A DNA stretch of 64,000 nucleotides, taken from the NCBI GenBank assembly GCA_039881145.1, contig JAYKKI010000132.1, positions 1,898,501-1,962,500 of the forward strand. The letters run 5' to 3'. The DNA comes from Druceiella hillmani. Lineage: Eukaryota > Arthropoda > Insecta > Lepidoptera > Hepialidae. The notes beneath the pieces were generated by a model. It was not told the origin of the DNA. It saw only the letters and a program-made list of their open reading frames with translations, and searched no databases. The position numbers were made by a program, and so were the translations under genes. Below, piece by piece: positions 25,601 to 36,949 of this stretch. Every line of letters starts with the position of its first letter. Position 1 is the first letter of the stretch.

Positions 25601-26060
25601 CGGTTGAACTTAGAATATCTTAAGGAAGTTTCTTTGGCTCATTCGTGGTAATAATGTTACGATTAACTCAAACTTCGTCCAGATAGAACATCGGATCTCA
25701 AGTTCAGTTTTACATAACGCATCTATCTAAAATTTGAACGATTCATTACAAAGACCACATGTACGAATGACGCGTCCAAATCAGAACACTCGGAGTTCCT
25801 TGTTATTAAATCGATCAGACTCCGATTTTAATCGATGGAAATATTTCATGAACAAATTCACTTCACCGAGTAATGACTTCAGCTTCAGCCTATGAATTAC
25901 TACTAACTCTAAGGTTGTCGAGATTTCATTCCTCCTAATACCTACTTTTATCTCATTTTAACAGGATTTCAGACAAACTTTTCTTTTTTTTATTATCAAC
26001 GCTTGCACCTGTATTTCTAAGATGTTAGCTACATTATGTTAATTAAAATCCATGTAAACT
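22650..26060 (+). repeat. Dispersed repeat R1, copy b
   Basis: It is the second long R1 copy and is collinear with 4800-8330. Anchors are 'gagagtgcaggagaacagaagga' in pieces near 22765, 'ccggtgtgaataatatatttgt' in pieces near 23420, 'aatttcgtgg' at 23687, 'gttgtaggaaaactataac' at 25097, 'cgtaatagactattaagtca' at 25495, and 'tttctttggctcattcgtgg' at 25629. Internal tandem duplications are specific to this copy: about 24484-24610 recurs at 24616-24775, and 'taccttcaaatttgttata' occurs at 24789 and 24821. It also carries its own hairpin at 24361-24429. No coding capacity is recognised. Confidence 0.7.
24361..24429. repeat. Hairpin: 30-bp arms, 9-base loop, one mismatch
   Basis: The left arm is 24361-24390 and the right arm 24400-24429. 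Arm bases are complementary except one position (tctttAtat versus tctttGtat). The loop is 'gttgcttgt'. The nearly perfect pairing implies a recent origin compared with the old R1 copy around it. Confidence 0.85.
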
Positions 26061-26524
26061 CATTAGTATGAGATTATATGTTGTTCGACATCATATTTAT
26101 GAAATTAATAGCAATTTTTTGAAATAAAATATTGTGAAAGAATATATTCAGCCAATTTATTATATCTACTAGAATAACTGACTCCGAGCGAATAAAACAG
26201 CTAAACCTCCAGATGAAATAAAATTGTCAGTTTTTAAATACTTTTATATAAATTATAAAGACACGACCGTCTCACTAGCGTGCGACTGTCTTACTGGAGA
26301 CAAATATGGGTATGGGGAGAGAATATAATCGTCTATTTCTCTCTTTATCATTCTATTTGTTAATCCTTGATCAAGAATTTCAATTTTGCATTTTTTTGTT
26401 CCGCACAGAGAAGTGATAAAAATTATCACTTTTTCAACCCACTGTAAAAGCCATTTTATTTCAGGGGGGGGTGTCGTTAAGCGGAGTGCATAATTCGATA
26501 TTAATGCCTTTAAAATAGCCAAAT
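26061..26524. other. AT-rich spacer with weak R3-like flank
   Basis: The minus-strand frame at 26253-26522 (89 codons) has no recognisable domain. A G-run of eight bases lies near 26465. Nothing further is supported. Confidence 0.35.
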
Positions 26525-26780
26525 AAAAACTATTTCACAAGAAAACTTTATAGAATATAAGTAGCGATGCTAGTTTTATCGAAACCCCCGAACTCTATGG
26601 TGCTGAGCGAAATTGGAGTATATCTCGTTTACGACTTGCATTGCAGAATCCGTATGGACTCAAGGGGGCGAGGGAGGGTAGAACGATCTAGCCTACTTAA
26701 AAAGAGTTTTCCGAGTTCAAGAATTTTGTACTTGTATTTTCGCCCCCCTTTGAAGCAAATTCTCGAGTTTTGTGTCCTTT
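26525..26780 (+). repeat. Dispersed repeat R3, copy b
   Basis: It is the partner of 18800-19020 (anchors are given there). The 71-codon frame at 26567-26782 is not conserved in copy a and shows no domain. It is most likely chance in a GC-richer patch. Confidence 0.5.
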
Positions 26781-27757
26781 AGGACGGAGTGCATTCCAAA
26801 CATGTATACTTTAAACTTATCAATAGCTCGAGCGTATGTGCCATACCCGCTTTATTTCTTGCTCCTTTTTCAGGAATAGTTTTTTTCTCCTTAGAAAATT
26901 TTTAGCCCAAATATTTAATACCCATCTTACGGAATAATATCCCATTCAAGCAGTGAACTTAGATCTCTACTCCAAGTACCTGATCTATGGTGATCAGTGG
27001 TGCACCAACCTTTATTATACCAGCCATTATTTAAATTTTAGAAACTTTATTACCTGCTTAGTAAGAAACCGGTTCAACAATATTTAACGGTTTTTTTTTT
27101 AATATTATTTTTACCATGAAAAATAATCATAGTCATTTTTGTTTAAATTGATTTTCATTTATACTGAAGACGAACTTCCCAGGTCTAAATCACCTAAACC
27201 ACGTTGTCTTGACAGATTATTGACACTACCTGACAGAGGAATTTATTTGATTTTGAGTATATTTTTTTATGATAAGAGGGCGCACGAAATGTGTATACAA
27301 TGCCATTCCGTTGAACAGTTTATACACAATTCCTTTAAAAAGGATTTATTTATTTTACGGCCGACTTTGATAAGCGTACCTACAAGTTCATTTAAAAAAT
27401 TTAGGAATAGTTGCTAGTAACATTTTTTTTATCAACATTTCACTGTTTAAAAATGGTTTTTAAAAATTGTTTTTAAAATAAAAAAGTCAAACTGCGTTAG
27501 TTTGCTTTACCCTACATTGGCACTTTGGTTGACAAGTTCATTTTTCGATCGGGGTTTATTATAATTTAACGACAAAATCAAAAAGACGTTATAAGCAAAT
27601 ATTACATACTTAAATTATAATTGATTAGTGAAAGTAATGGAAATGTTATTATAAAATTATTTTTTTTTATTTCTACATTAAAATTATAAAGAAACAATAA
27701 TGAAATTTTAGAACATTTTCATGTTCTTCATATCATTACAATAGTTAAATAGAGTAC
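26781..27757. other. AT-rich intergenic sequence, nothing recognised
   Basis: A 92-codon frame at 27139-27417 is the longest non-repeat frame nearby. I recognise no motif in it, and there is no supporting splice or start context. Confidence 0.4.
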
Positions 27758-27796
27758 CTATAAATGTTGTAAAGGGTACCTTTACAACATTTATAG
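27758..27796. repeat. Perfect 18-bp hairpin with 3-base loop
   Basis: The left arm is ctataaatgttgtaaagg and the right arm is its exact reverse complement. The loop is 'gta'. Such tight hairpins can form cruciforms or arise by template switching. No transcription-terminator context is evident. Confidence 0.85.
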
Positions 27797-28249
27797 ATAA
27801 ATGTTTCTTTAAAGCAAAGTTCCATTATTTTATTTGCAGTTCATTCATATTTACGAAGACCTTCAATTTATTGAATTAACTAAAACATTCATTACTCTAA
27901 TCCAATCTCAATTCGATGGCCATTCCCGCATTTTATTTGACGGAATAGGCGTCATTGAAACTGGCAAAAATTTAAGTAAGGATTTAAGATTTTGTCCGTA
28001 AAAATGGACCAGTTTTGTTTTAATGATAGTCTGGTTCAAGTTCTTCAATAAATTACTGTTTAAAAGTTTAAATGTATTCAGGGTAAGAAAAATATTTGAA
28101 ATATTTATGGTTGCCTCAGTGAAATCAAATTAAACTCAATTTCACTTGTTTACAAAATTTCGGAAAACTCCGCTGCGATCTTAATCCGTTTTCAGCCTAA
28201 AATAAATACTATAATTTGAATAAATTGATTTACCTACAACAATAACGTT

Positions 28250-28970
28250 TTTTCAGTTTAATTTCATAGAATACAATAAAAGTAAAACCATTATAAAGAA
28301 CAAGAAGTAAATAACAATATTTTTAATTAAAATACTTTTAAATAAGTTTAAGTATGCAAAATAGTTTGAAAAGGAAAAAGAATAGTATAAGAACGGTATT
28401 AGAATAGCCATAAGAAATATTCGTTTTTCCAGCTGCGTTGAAACTAATTGAAGAGTCCTTACAAAATAATCACGATAGTATTACTATTTTGTTTACTTTT
28501 ATATCCCTTTAAAATAGTTTTACTATTCTTACGATTATCATAATAGTGTAATGAAAATAATACTAAAAAGAAAATTATTATTTACACTAAAATAATATTA
28601 GCAGAATAGGAGTTTATTATTTGCGAGTGTATAAACAGTTGGAAAAAAATTGTAGTCGTGCAACAACTAGATTTGGAATTATAGTGGATTTTAATTTAAC
28701 ATTGATCCTGTAGAAGTACTGGTGAAAAGATAGCTTTGTTTGTAATCTTTGTGGCAACCCATGGGGGAAATTATATTAAAAAAAATATTTGTGAAAATGA
28801 AATGGTTTTTTACATATTAAATCATGACAACTTTAGCAAAATAAAACTTCATTTTTTTCAAGGAACCAAAAAGTTGGAAAAATGTTTTATGGTTTAAAAA
28901 CTCTTGGTGAATAATTGATACTTCTAATATCTATAAACATTTTTAGTCCAGATTTTGCGAAATAAGTGGA
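28250..28970 (+). repeat. R5 tandem duplication, unit 1
   Basis: It aligns with 29320-30050, offset about 1.07-1.11 kb. Anchors are 'aatttcatagaatacaataaa' in pieces (unit 2 'attttcataacatacaataaa'), 'aataagtttaagtatgcaaa' (unit 2 'aataagttcaaatatgcaaa'), 'ccagctgcgttga' (unit 2 'ccagctgaattgg'), 'tggttttttaca', and 'aaaaactcttggtg' (unit 2 'aaaagctcttggtg'). It is non-coding in all frames. Confidence 0.65.
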
Positions 28971-29260
28971 TTAATATATTTTGTGCTAAATTTGTAGGAT
29001 TTCACTATCACTTAATTTTTATTCAGAACTAAATGAAATTACATGATATGGTAGTATATCTACTTTATATAAAATATTAACCGCGACCAAGGTTTCGTTG
29101 TATGACAACATATTCAGGTGGACAATTTGAGGAGATTCTCTTCAAATTTTTAACTTGTAGATGTTGTCATACAACGAAACCTAGGTCGCGGTTAAGAATT
29201 TAAATAAAATAGAGATACTATTGTACTACATGATATTATTACAACGTGACGTAGTTTCAT
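28971..29260 (-). mobile_element. PAL1 palindromic element, copy A (tail on the left)
   Basis: The left arm (about 29031-29110) and right arm (about 29160-29245) are near-perfect inverted repeats, with the core 'ccgcgaccaaggtttcgttg' against its complement. The loop contains 'attcaggtgg'. To the left, 28971-29030 resembles in reverse complement the one-sided tail of copies B and C ('aatatattttgtgctaaatttgt' in pieces). This is the most diverged of the four copies. No reading frame is present, so it would depend on enzymes supplied elsewhere. It sits between the two R5 units. Confidence 0.75.
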
Positions 29261-29319
29261 ATACTTTCAAAAACAATTAAGTCGCTTTAACTTCTCAATC
29301 GACGACCTAACATTTTCCT

Positions 29320-30050
29320 TCTTTATTTTCATAACATACAATAAATTATAACCCTTCAAAGGAAACAAGAAATAAATAAAAATATGTTTATATAAAATAA
29401 ATAAAAATATGACTTTAAAAATAAGTTCAAATATGCAAATTGTTCGTAACTAAATATTAATGTTAAAAGATATTAAAATAGGCATGAGAAGTATTTTCCA
29501 TCCAGCTGAATTGGATTCAATTAAATACTGCATGTGAGAACGAGACAACCGGACATAATCTATTTCGGTTTAATTTTTTTATTTACCTCTACGCTCGTCT
29601 TTTAGACTGTTGACATAATTACCCTAATATTACGATAAAAACAATTTTATTAACAAAAGAGTTATTGGTTATGAATCGTTGCAAATTAGTAGAACATGAT
29701 TTGGTTTTTTACAAGAACAATTAAAGACAATTTAATGAAACTACGTGATCTAGTATTATTTCTACTTTCTTTAAGTTCTTTACCACGTCCTAGGTTTTGT
29801 TGTATTACAGCAAAGATCTTTGCAAATAACCTACCTGAAGATGTTGTAATACAACGAAACCTAGGTCGTGGTAAAGAACTTAAAGAAAGGAAAATAATAC
29901 TACATCACGTAGTTTTATTTAATTGGCCATAATGAATTTCTACAAAATTAACGCCAAATATATTCAATATTTACGAGAACCCTAAAAGTTGAGAAAATAT
30001 CGTGCAAAAGCTCTTGGTGGATGTTTATTGTATGTTTCTTTTGCATAACG
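29320..30050 (+). repeat. R5 tandem duplication, unit 2, interrupted by PAL1 copy B
   Basis: It is collinear with unit 1 at 28250-28970, except that PAL1 copy B is inserted at 29708-29980 between the anchors 'tggttttttaca' and 'aaaagctcttggtg'. Unit 1 supplies an approximate empty site at about 28805-28860. Confidence 0.65.
29708..29980 (+). mobile_element. PAL1 palindromic element, copy B, with flanking direct repeats
   Basis: The inverted arms run about 29732-29808 and 29848-29924. The outer ends read 'atgaaactacgtgatctagt' and its complement. Inner cores are 'ccacgtcctaggttttgttg' and the complement of 'cgacctaggtttcgttg'. The loop holds a small perfect palindrome (gcaaagatctttgc) and 'acctgaagatgttg'. 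A one-sided tail, 'aatgaatttctacaaaatta' then 'acgccaaatatattcaat', follows the right arm. Direct repeats flank it: tttacaagaac at 29708-29718 and tttacgagaac at 29970-29980. The 78-codon frame inside is a by-product of the palindrome. Confidence 0.85.
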
Positions 30051-30665
30051 AAGAAAACAAAATGGGAAAAATGTGTGTATAAGCATGTACAAACATGTTT
30101 ATACTAATCTAAGCGAATTATGTTCGTAAACATGAAATCAAATAAGTTTACATGTTAAATGTTTAAGCGTCCTCTTCGTTTTGTTTTTTTTTTAAATTGG
30201 AGTAAAATATATAAAACTAATTTGACCACCTAAGTGAGAATATTTTCCATTCAAAGAAAATATTGAAATTATAGGTATTTATTGGGGAGGATAGAGTTTA
30301 AGCTAGGGTAGGGAAACATATAATTTCTGATCACGTTTATTGAAGGTTAAATACATCGTTCGTAAATATTATGAGACATTAAATGTTTGTTAATGCTCAT
30401 TTTATTATTTATGCTCGAAACCAAAGTTATCAGAAATCAGTTTTTCTGGCAGAAAATATTTTATTTCATTTGACTTTATTCTCTACGTTTCCTTAACGTT
30501 TATTAGAACTTAGCATATAAAACTGAAAATTAACAAGGGTTAGTCTCAAAACAGACATTGATAATTTATTGTAAAAATGAAAGCATATACTAAATTCATG
30601 CTTGGTTAACTAATATATTTATTCCTTATTATGTATAGTATGAAACTGAAGCATATTAAGATTTA
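30051..30665. other. AT-rich intergenic sequence, nothing recognised
   Basis: No repeat, RNA or coding signal was noticed. Confidence 0.4.
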
Positions 30666-30666
30666 A

Positions 30667-30741
<75 letters not shown>

Positions 30742-30750
30742 TATATATAT
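30666..30750. repeat. (TA)n microsatellite
   Basis: About 72 bases of uninterrupted TA repeat, then 'gagtatatatat'. Confidence 0.95.
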
Positions 30751-31823
30751 TAACGAGAACAGAGGAAAATACTGGGAAATGGAAAGTCATTTAATAAAAA
30801 TATTGTTCGTTCAGGGATTTGGTATTGCTCCAAAAGCATGTGTATTTCCTTTTTGTATTTTTAGCCAGTACCCTCATCAATTTCGTGCTGAATGTTTTAG
30901 GAAACCGTTATAAGGATCGGGCCTAAGAGGATTTAAGACAGAAATAATCGAATGCATTAATTTATTTTATATAATTTTCCTCGTACCGACGAAAGTGTAT
31001 ACGAAACAATTTCGGAAAATTTGGAAGATTATTTTTTTATTAGAAGCTATTGTAGATGTTTCGTACATTAGGAAAATAATATTTTTTATTGAGAATCAAA
31101 ACCGATCAACTTCATTGATGTTAATTTTATATTAGATTTCAATTCCCATGACCTAATTTTGTAATAATTTTTCTTAGTAGAATTTATTTTATTATTAACA
31201 ATAAAATTGAAATATCATAATTACGTCGTTATTATACACTGTTAAATCAACATTTTGCCAAACAAATGGATTTGGTTAGTTTCACGTCTCAAACGACGGC
31301 CTATGTAGTGAAACTTTTATATTTTTTAAGAACAGAATTACGTAATTACGACCAAAATTATTAGCCGAATATGATTCCATATGGAGAGGTTATACGACTT
31401 CATGTACACACAGACACATACACATATGCCCACACACACGCATAAACACAACACACACACACCCATACACAGACAGACTCACATGAACACATAAAGTACG
31501 ATACTTAATACATAGGTATAATGACGACCTGGAAGTTGAAATTGGGTTTCTGCAGATTTTCTGCTTAAATTAAAAAAAAATATGGGCATAAGCATATTTT
31601 TTTTAAATAAATCTCCTCCTTTTACCATTATCAGCATTATAACAAACTGATAAAATAGCCACGTTTTCCAATTTTTTCAAATAAAACTGTGGAAATTTTC
31701 TAGAATACTCTTTAAATTATTTTGATGTTGATTTGGGGTTGGTCTAGTAGGTGAATGACATAGTTAAAACAAAATCTAAGAAGTTCGTTTTATTCATATG
31801 TTTTTATTTATCTTTTCACTCAA
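30751..31823. other. AT-rich sequence with a cryptic CA-rich stretch
   Basis: The stretch 31404-31487 is an impure CA repeat (acaca units broken by single changes). The rest shows no gene or recognised repeat. Confidence 0.5.
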
Positions 31824-31834
31824 ACTAGAAATAG
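31824..31834. repeat. Target-site duplication of the LINE, left copy
   Basis: The 11 bases actagaaatag here are identical to 33362-33372. They directly precede the poly(T) stretch, which is the LINE's poly(A) tail read on the plus strand. Confidence 0.9.
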
Positions 31835-33361
31835 TTTTTTTTCCTTTTTTTTTTACTGTGCAATCAAATTGTCAAGCAATCTGTGCAATCAAAATAAGCC
31901 AATAATTTGTCCTCTTCCTGGGAAGGTAACAAGTAGCAGAGTGAACATTTTGTATGGTCTCCTCCTCAGCTAGTAAATCTCACAGACAATGTTGGTACAC
32001 TATGCCTCTTCAGTCTTGAGAAAAGTAGACTGCCTGAGCCTTCGAGGTTGGTCATCAATTCATTAACATGACATTCTGTCTTGGTAATTTTCGCTATACT
32101 TAGTAATCTCATGTTTAACAGAGTTGATGTTAAGGTCCAAGTACATGTATTTATTGCTTACATATTGAGGTATGTTAAGCATTGATCGCAATGTCTTTGT
32201 CTGGAATCTTTCCAGTATTCAATATTACTTATGCTTGCGGTCCCCCATAGTTGGATGCCGTAGGTCCATATCGGCTTGAGAATGGCTTTGTATATTGCGA
32301 TTTTACTTTCCTTTATCAAGTGTGATTTTCGGCCAATTAACCAGTACAAATTTCTGACTTTTGTGTCCAGTTGCTTGCGCTTAGTCCAGATATGCTTTCT
32401 CCATGTTCATCACATCAGTCTCCTATCTAAGTGTATGCCCAAATACTTAGCATGTTCAGATTGTGGTATTTCTTGATTGTAAATCTTGACAGGTGGGCAT
32501 GTTTGTCTCCGAAGGGTAAAAGTCACGTGAACAGATTTGCTCTGGTTCACCTTAATGCGCCATTTGTCAAGCCATACTTCCACTTCATTTATATGTTTTT
32601 GCAATTTGTTAGTAGCAGTGATTGCGTCGTCATCAACAGATAGTAGAGCTGTGTTGTCTGCATATGTGGCTGTTGTAGTATTAGGATGACTTGGAAAATC
32701 AGCCGTAAATATCAAGTATAGAACGGGGCCCAAAATGCTTCCCTGTGGCACTCCAGACAAGGATTCATAGAGCTCGGAAGTGTCAGCACCACATCTGGCT
32801 TGGAAAACTCTCATACTGAGGTATGATTTGATGATTTGGTAGAAGCTGTGTGGTAGAAACTTTTTCAGCTTGAAAAGTAGTGCATTGTGCCAGACCCTAT
32901 CGAACGCCTGGCTAATATCTAAGAAAACCGCTGGGCAGAATTTCTTATTCTCAAGAGTTCTACTTATGACGTCCGTTAGCCGGTGAACTTGTTCAACAGT
33001 GCTGTGTTTTTTGCGAAAGCCGAATTGGTGTGAAGGGATTACCACTGGTAAATACGGGCGCATTCTGTTCATTATTATTTTTTCGAGCGGTTTTCCTAGT
33101 ACAGGCAGGAGGCTAATAGGTCTGTATGAGCTAGCTTCATTTAGTGGTTTCCCTGGTTTGTGTATCATTAAGATCTACGCAATCTTCCATTGTGCCGGGA
33201 AGATTGCGAATCTAATGCAGGCATTTAAGATGGCATTCAGTTTCAAGATGGCTTTTTTTGGGAGCTGCTTTAACATTGTGGCATCTATCAAGTCGTAGCC
33301 AGGAGATTTCCTTTCTTTCAGTGACCTCACTTCCGTCCATATTTCTTTAGGACTGGTGCTT
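31835..33361 (-). mobile_element. 5'-truncated Jockey-clade non-LTR retrotransposon
   Basis: The element reads on the minus strand. It begins abruptly in the reverse-transcriptase region near 33361 and runs through the RT and C-terminal part to a stop at 31966-31968. It ends after a ~110-bp 3' UTR in a broken poly(A) tail (plus-strand T-runs at 31835-31856). A perfect 11-bp direct repeat (actagaaatag) flanks it. 5' truncation, an A tail and a target-site duplication are the standard signature of target-primed reverse transcription. The coding region has decayed, so the copy is dead. It is clearly younger than the R1 and R2 repeats around it, whose ends I cannot define. Confidence 0.92.
31966..33361 (-). 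pseudogene. Jockey-like ORF2 fragment (reverse transcriptase), degenerate
   Basis: About 465 codons stay in one frame from 33361 to 31966. They start with KSPGYDLIDA, the Jockey-type 'K-(S/A)-PG-x-D' region before the RT. Then come SYRPISLLPVLGKPLEKII (RT block 1), HQFGFRKKHSTVEQ, VFLDISQAFDRVWH (catalytic block A, Asp retained), LSGVPQGSILGPVLY (block B) and TYADNTALLS (block C). KYLGIHLDRRL and WTYGIQLWGTAS follow, and HVNELMTNLEG lies near the C-terminus. In-frame stops lie at 33175-33177 (after WKIA, where the family usually has Gln), 32407-32412 (two stops after LDRRLM) and 32155-32157. Block C reads YADN instead of the family's YADD, so a catalytic aspartate is lost. The endonuclease and gag-like ORF1 are absent through 5' truncation. 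Confidence 0.93.
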
Positions 33362-33372
33362 ACTAGAAATAG
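33362..33372. repeat. Target-site duplication of the LINE, right copy
   Basis: It is identical to 31824-31834 (actagaaatag) and marks the truncation point of the LINE's 5' end. Confidence 0.9.
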
Positions 33373-33619
33373 TAACGTAATAAACTATTACTGAACAAGT
33401 GGATCTAGAGCAAGAACAGAAAGATGCTGTGGTCACTTTATGACGGTCACCTAGGAGCTATCTTCTTGATGTAAACTATTTCCAACACAAAACTTATATC
33501 AAGACGCTAAGGACGGAACTGAAGACACTTACTTATTCTACGCAGTAAAGATTATTTATATGTGTACAATTTATGATCGAAATTTATGTTGTAAAAAGTA
33601 CTTGTGACCGTGTGAATTA
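33373..33619. other. Spacer between LINE and tandem array
   Basis: The first bases 'taacgtaataaactatta' resemble an R1 motif ('gtaacgtaatagactatta' at 25492), but the match is too short to call. Nothing else was recognised. Confidence 0.35.
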
Positions 33620-33970
33620 GGTGATGAAGGAGGAGGTATACATGGGAACTTCTCAATAAACAATAAACACATCAAGTTTGTACTTGTTTGATCTGTCTCA
33701 ATGAGTCATTTGGTTACCTGTGTTGACCAGTTCTATCTTGTAATGCAAGGTGGATATATTCATGGGAAATTCTCAATAGATGACCAAAAAAATAAGTTTA
33801 AGCTTATTTAACTAGTTTCAACAAGTCTTCTGCTTACTTACTGTAACTGGGAGGAGCTGCTAATGGAGGATGCTGGTGTCTGGGACAATTTCTAAATAAA
33901 TGACAGTGAATACATTCAATTCGGGCTTGTGTAATTCGCCGTACTTGGTCGCATAGAATTAACTTACCCG
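33620..33970. repeat. Three diverged tandem units of about 115-120 bp
   Basis: Units have the common frame 'gaacttctcaataaac' (about 33645), 'gaaattctcaatagatg' (about 33767) and 'gacaatttctaaataaatg' (about 33885). Each is followed by an 'aagtttgtacttgttt'-like word, 'tcaacaagtct' or a variant, and a 'ggttac'/'gcttac' word. The third unit runs directly into R2 copy A, so the array may belong to the end of R2. Confidence 0.55.
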
Positions 33971-36945
33971 TGACTTTGGTTCCATAGAATGAGGAGCATA
34001 TTGGTAATACCAAATAGAGAATCGTACCACTAAATCTCATAGCAATCTATGCGTTTATACATAACTGAAATGTAAAATTTAATCTTAAATATTAATTCTT
34101 CAAAAAATTTTGTCGAAATGTTGAAAACAAATGACTTATTAAGTTTCTAATTAATTTATGTTGCTATATAAGCAGGATGATATGGAAAATATAAAGACCG
34201 AACCAAAGAACGACCAATGGTAACAAATATAGTTCAGAATTTAACCTACACTTTGTTAAGAATATATGATTAATAATAATGGATAACAACGAGCAGACGT
34301 TTCTATTAATAATATTAAAATTTATAATAATTTAATTAAAATATCTAACAATAAACTATTTATTGTCAATGATACTAGTTTTATAGTTGAAAATTCATTG
34401 CACCGAACCTAATTATGCTTTTTAATTAATTGTTTGGGGTAGTTATTTACATTTGCCTTGTAAATATAAAGGGACGAACATTTAAATTAGGTGGAAAGTG
34501 TAAAAAACCATTTGGAAATATATTTAAAAAACCGCCTCAAATACCAACACAGATCAAACCGTAGTTGAGTTTATTTAGAGACTAAAAATAAATGAATATA
34601 AAAATTAGATTATAATGTAATTCGAACTTTGTCCAAATGGTCTCCATGTCATCATGCAGACTGTAGTAAATATAAAGATATATTATTTACTTTTTTTTTC
34701 GAAAATGCTTAGCTTGGCATTAGTTTCCCTTTATATAACACGAATGTAAGTGAAACCAGACTGATCGACAAGGTTCACCTTTGACTACGATACTATTTTT
34801 AAAATTTAACTACTTAATAATCAATAATTGTATTTTTTAGAGATTTTATTACTCTGTTGCCATTATTTGTCGTCGTAGCATTCCATAGCTCTTACATTAC
34901 CGTGGTTTATAATGATACCTAGATTTCTGATGAAATTTTGCTTCATTTGTGTATTTGACCATATTCAAAATCTCCTTACCAACAAAGTTGCAAGCAAAAA
35001 CTCTTCACATGTTATCATACCAATAATGAAACATTTTTATTTTAATCATAATCTTACTGTGCAATCACTGTCAGAAAGTTTTAAATGGATTTTGTACAAA
35101 ATAAACAAATTCAAAACCGCCTTCAATATAAAAGTTACCTTCAATACAATAGTTTGTGAGATATGTTCGTAAATTGATGTAAGAGATTTTCTTATTATTA
35201 CATTGTATTCAGAAGTTAATAGAAGGATTATATCAAGACGGTAATATTAAGTGGGCGATTTGCATAGCGCACTAGAAAAACGAGTGGAATTACCGCTTTA
35301 GCTTAGTTACTAAATACCATCGAGTTGAATACTTGACTATTAATCGTGATTTTATTATATGTTCGCTGTATTTTTATATAATAAAACATTTAGTAAATTA
35401 AAATCTCCAGTATCATTAGTTACAAATGAAGTTGGCATTAACAAAAGATATTGTAATAGGAAAAGTAGCCTTTGCACCTAATCAATTGATGAATTATAAA
35501 ACAAAACAGTTGGTTTGTTAACATTTAGTTTAAACTATCATTGATCTTACGGTCCTAAGTTAGGGCTTTTTAAGAAAACAAAATGAGAAAATAATGAAGA
35601 AAATAACGGTAGTAAACTAAAGATTATATAAGTGGGGTTTCAGATATTTACCAAGTACCCGTTAAAATTACCCATGATCCTTTACATTTGAAAGTCATTC
35701 GCACGAAGGGAGCGACATATAACGTCCAAGCCAAGAAGATTCAGCTGGAAAAAATTTCCAGTTTAACTCTGACATAGAAATGTTCTACGAATGATTGCTG
35801 AATAATATACACTAATATATTAGAGATAGCTGTGAGAATAAAATAAAAACCAGCTTGTAATAATGTTTTAAAAATGTATATTTATCTTAATTAAATCACT
35901 AGAGGATTGTGTCTTGATGCTAACGATGTTTTAAAAATTCACGTTTAAGTAGCATGTAACTACATAGCGGCGACCAAATTTCAAAAAGATTTGATTTGTC
36001 ATGGATAATATCGACTATTCTCATTTACTTAATTTTTTCAAAAACGTTTACAAGTATTATGTACTATAACAGAATACACCAAATATGGTAGTAAAAAAGG
36101 TTTTAAATCGAACAAATGAGCCCCCGATGAGCTTGAAAGACGGTGTCCATCTTTAAAGAGAAGCAAGATAAGTACAATACATCTAGAATTTACTTCCATC
36201 ATATTTGTCGAGGATGTGTTGGAATTTTTTCTCTAATAATACCAGATATTGGTAATAAAAATTCCTTGCTACCACTTAGATACATTCTGTTGAACAGAAT
36301 TTCAATCAATTTCCGCGCCGCGTTCCTACTTTTCACAAATTTTCCTTCTATTACTAGATTTCCAACTTTCGTACGAATTATTTAGAATATAAAAAAATTC
36401 ATGCATATTTATGGAATTTGACTGCCCAAAAACAGACTTGACATATGAGCATCATATTTGGGTCGAATAATAAAATATTAATATTTAATTTTAAAGTACT
36501 TATTTTTTTCATAGCATAAATTCATTATTGCCGAAATTATTAATAAAACTTATGTAAACTAAAATCTAATTCGTAATACCTATATTAATAAAGTTACTTT
36601 TATTTAAGAAAAAATAAGTTCCTTCTTTATTCACGTTTCTCTTCTGTCCCTATGCCTTTTAATATGTTTTAATTTTTTTATGGAATCTTTCTTAGACAAA
36701 GGCGAATTAGTTAAGTCCCCTTAGTTTGTTGGGCTTCTTCCACATTAATTCATATTTTTTTTAAAAATTAATGGCGTTAGAGATTAATGGCGTTAAGAAA
36801 TAATACTTTCAATTTATTATTTAATGACGCGAACAGTACACTAAGAATAGATGTCGTGTAAAATTGTCGTCAAAATTTTGAAGAACTTCTATATTGCATT
36901 TGCGTAAAATTAAAAAAGAAACATCAGTTTATTTTAAATTTAAAT
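33960..36945 (+). repeat. Dispersed repeat R2, copy A (about 3 kb)
   Basis: Its left half (33960-34660) aligns with 42050-42690. Anchors are 'cgtgactttggttccatagaa' in pieces (copy C 'cgtgatttggtcgcagagaa'), 'tatataagcag', 'ttctattaataatatta', 'tgccttgtaaatataaa' (copy C 'tacctcgtaaatataaa'). Its right half (35180-36945) aligns with 37448-38955, with anchors 'accgctttagcttag', 'aatttcaaaaagatttg', 'aagtacaatacatc', 'aaattgtcgtc'. Internal frames at 34912 and 36143 are not conserved between copies. Class unknown. Confidence 0.7.
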
Positions 36946-36949
36946 AGCT

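Noticed and set aside
29696..29932. 78-codon frame, with similar 61-codon frames on both strands at 39518-39707
   Set aside because: The similar proteins on opposite strands arise because the two arms of the PAL1 palindrome encode the same peptide. This is not a gene family.
31401..31490. Degenerate telomere-like or satellite stretch
   Set aside because: It is an impure CA repeat. No TTAGG units or longer period are present.
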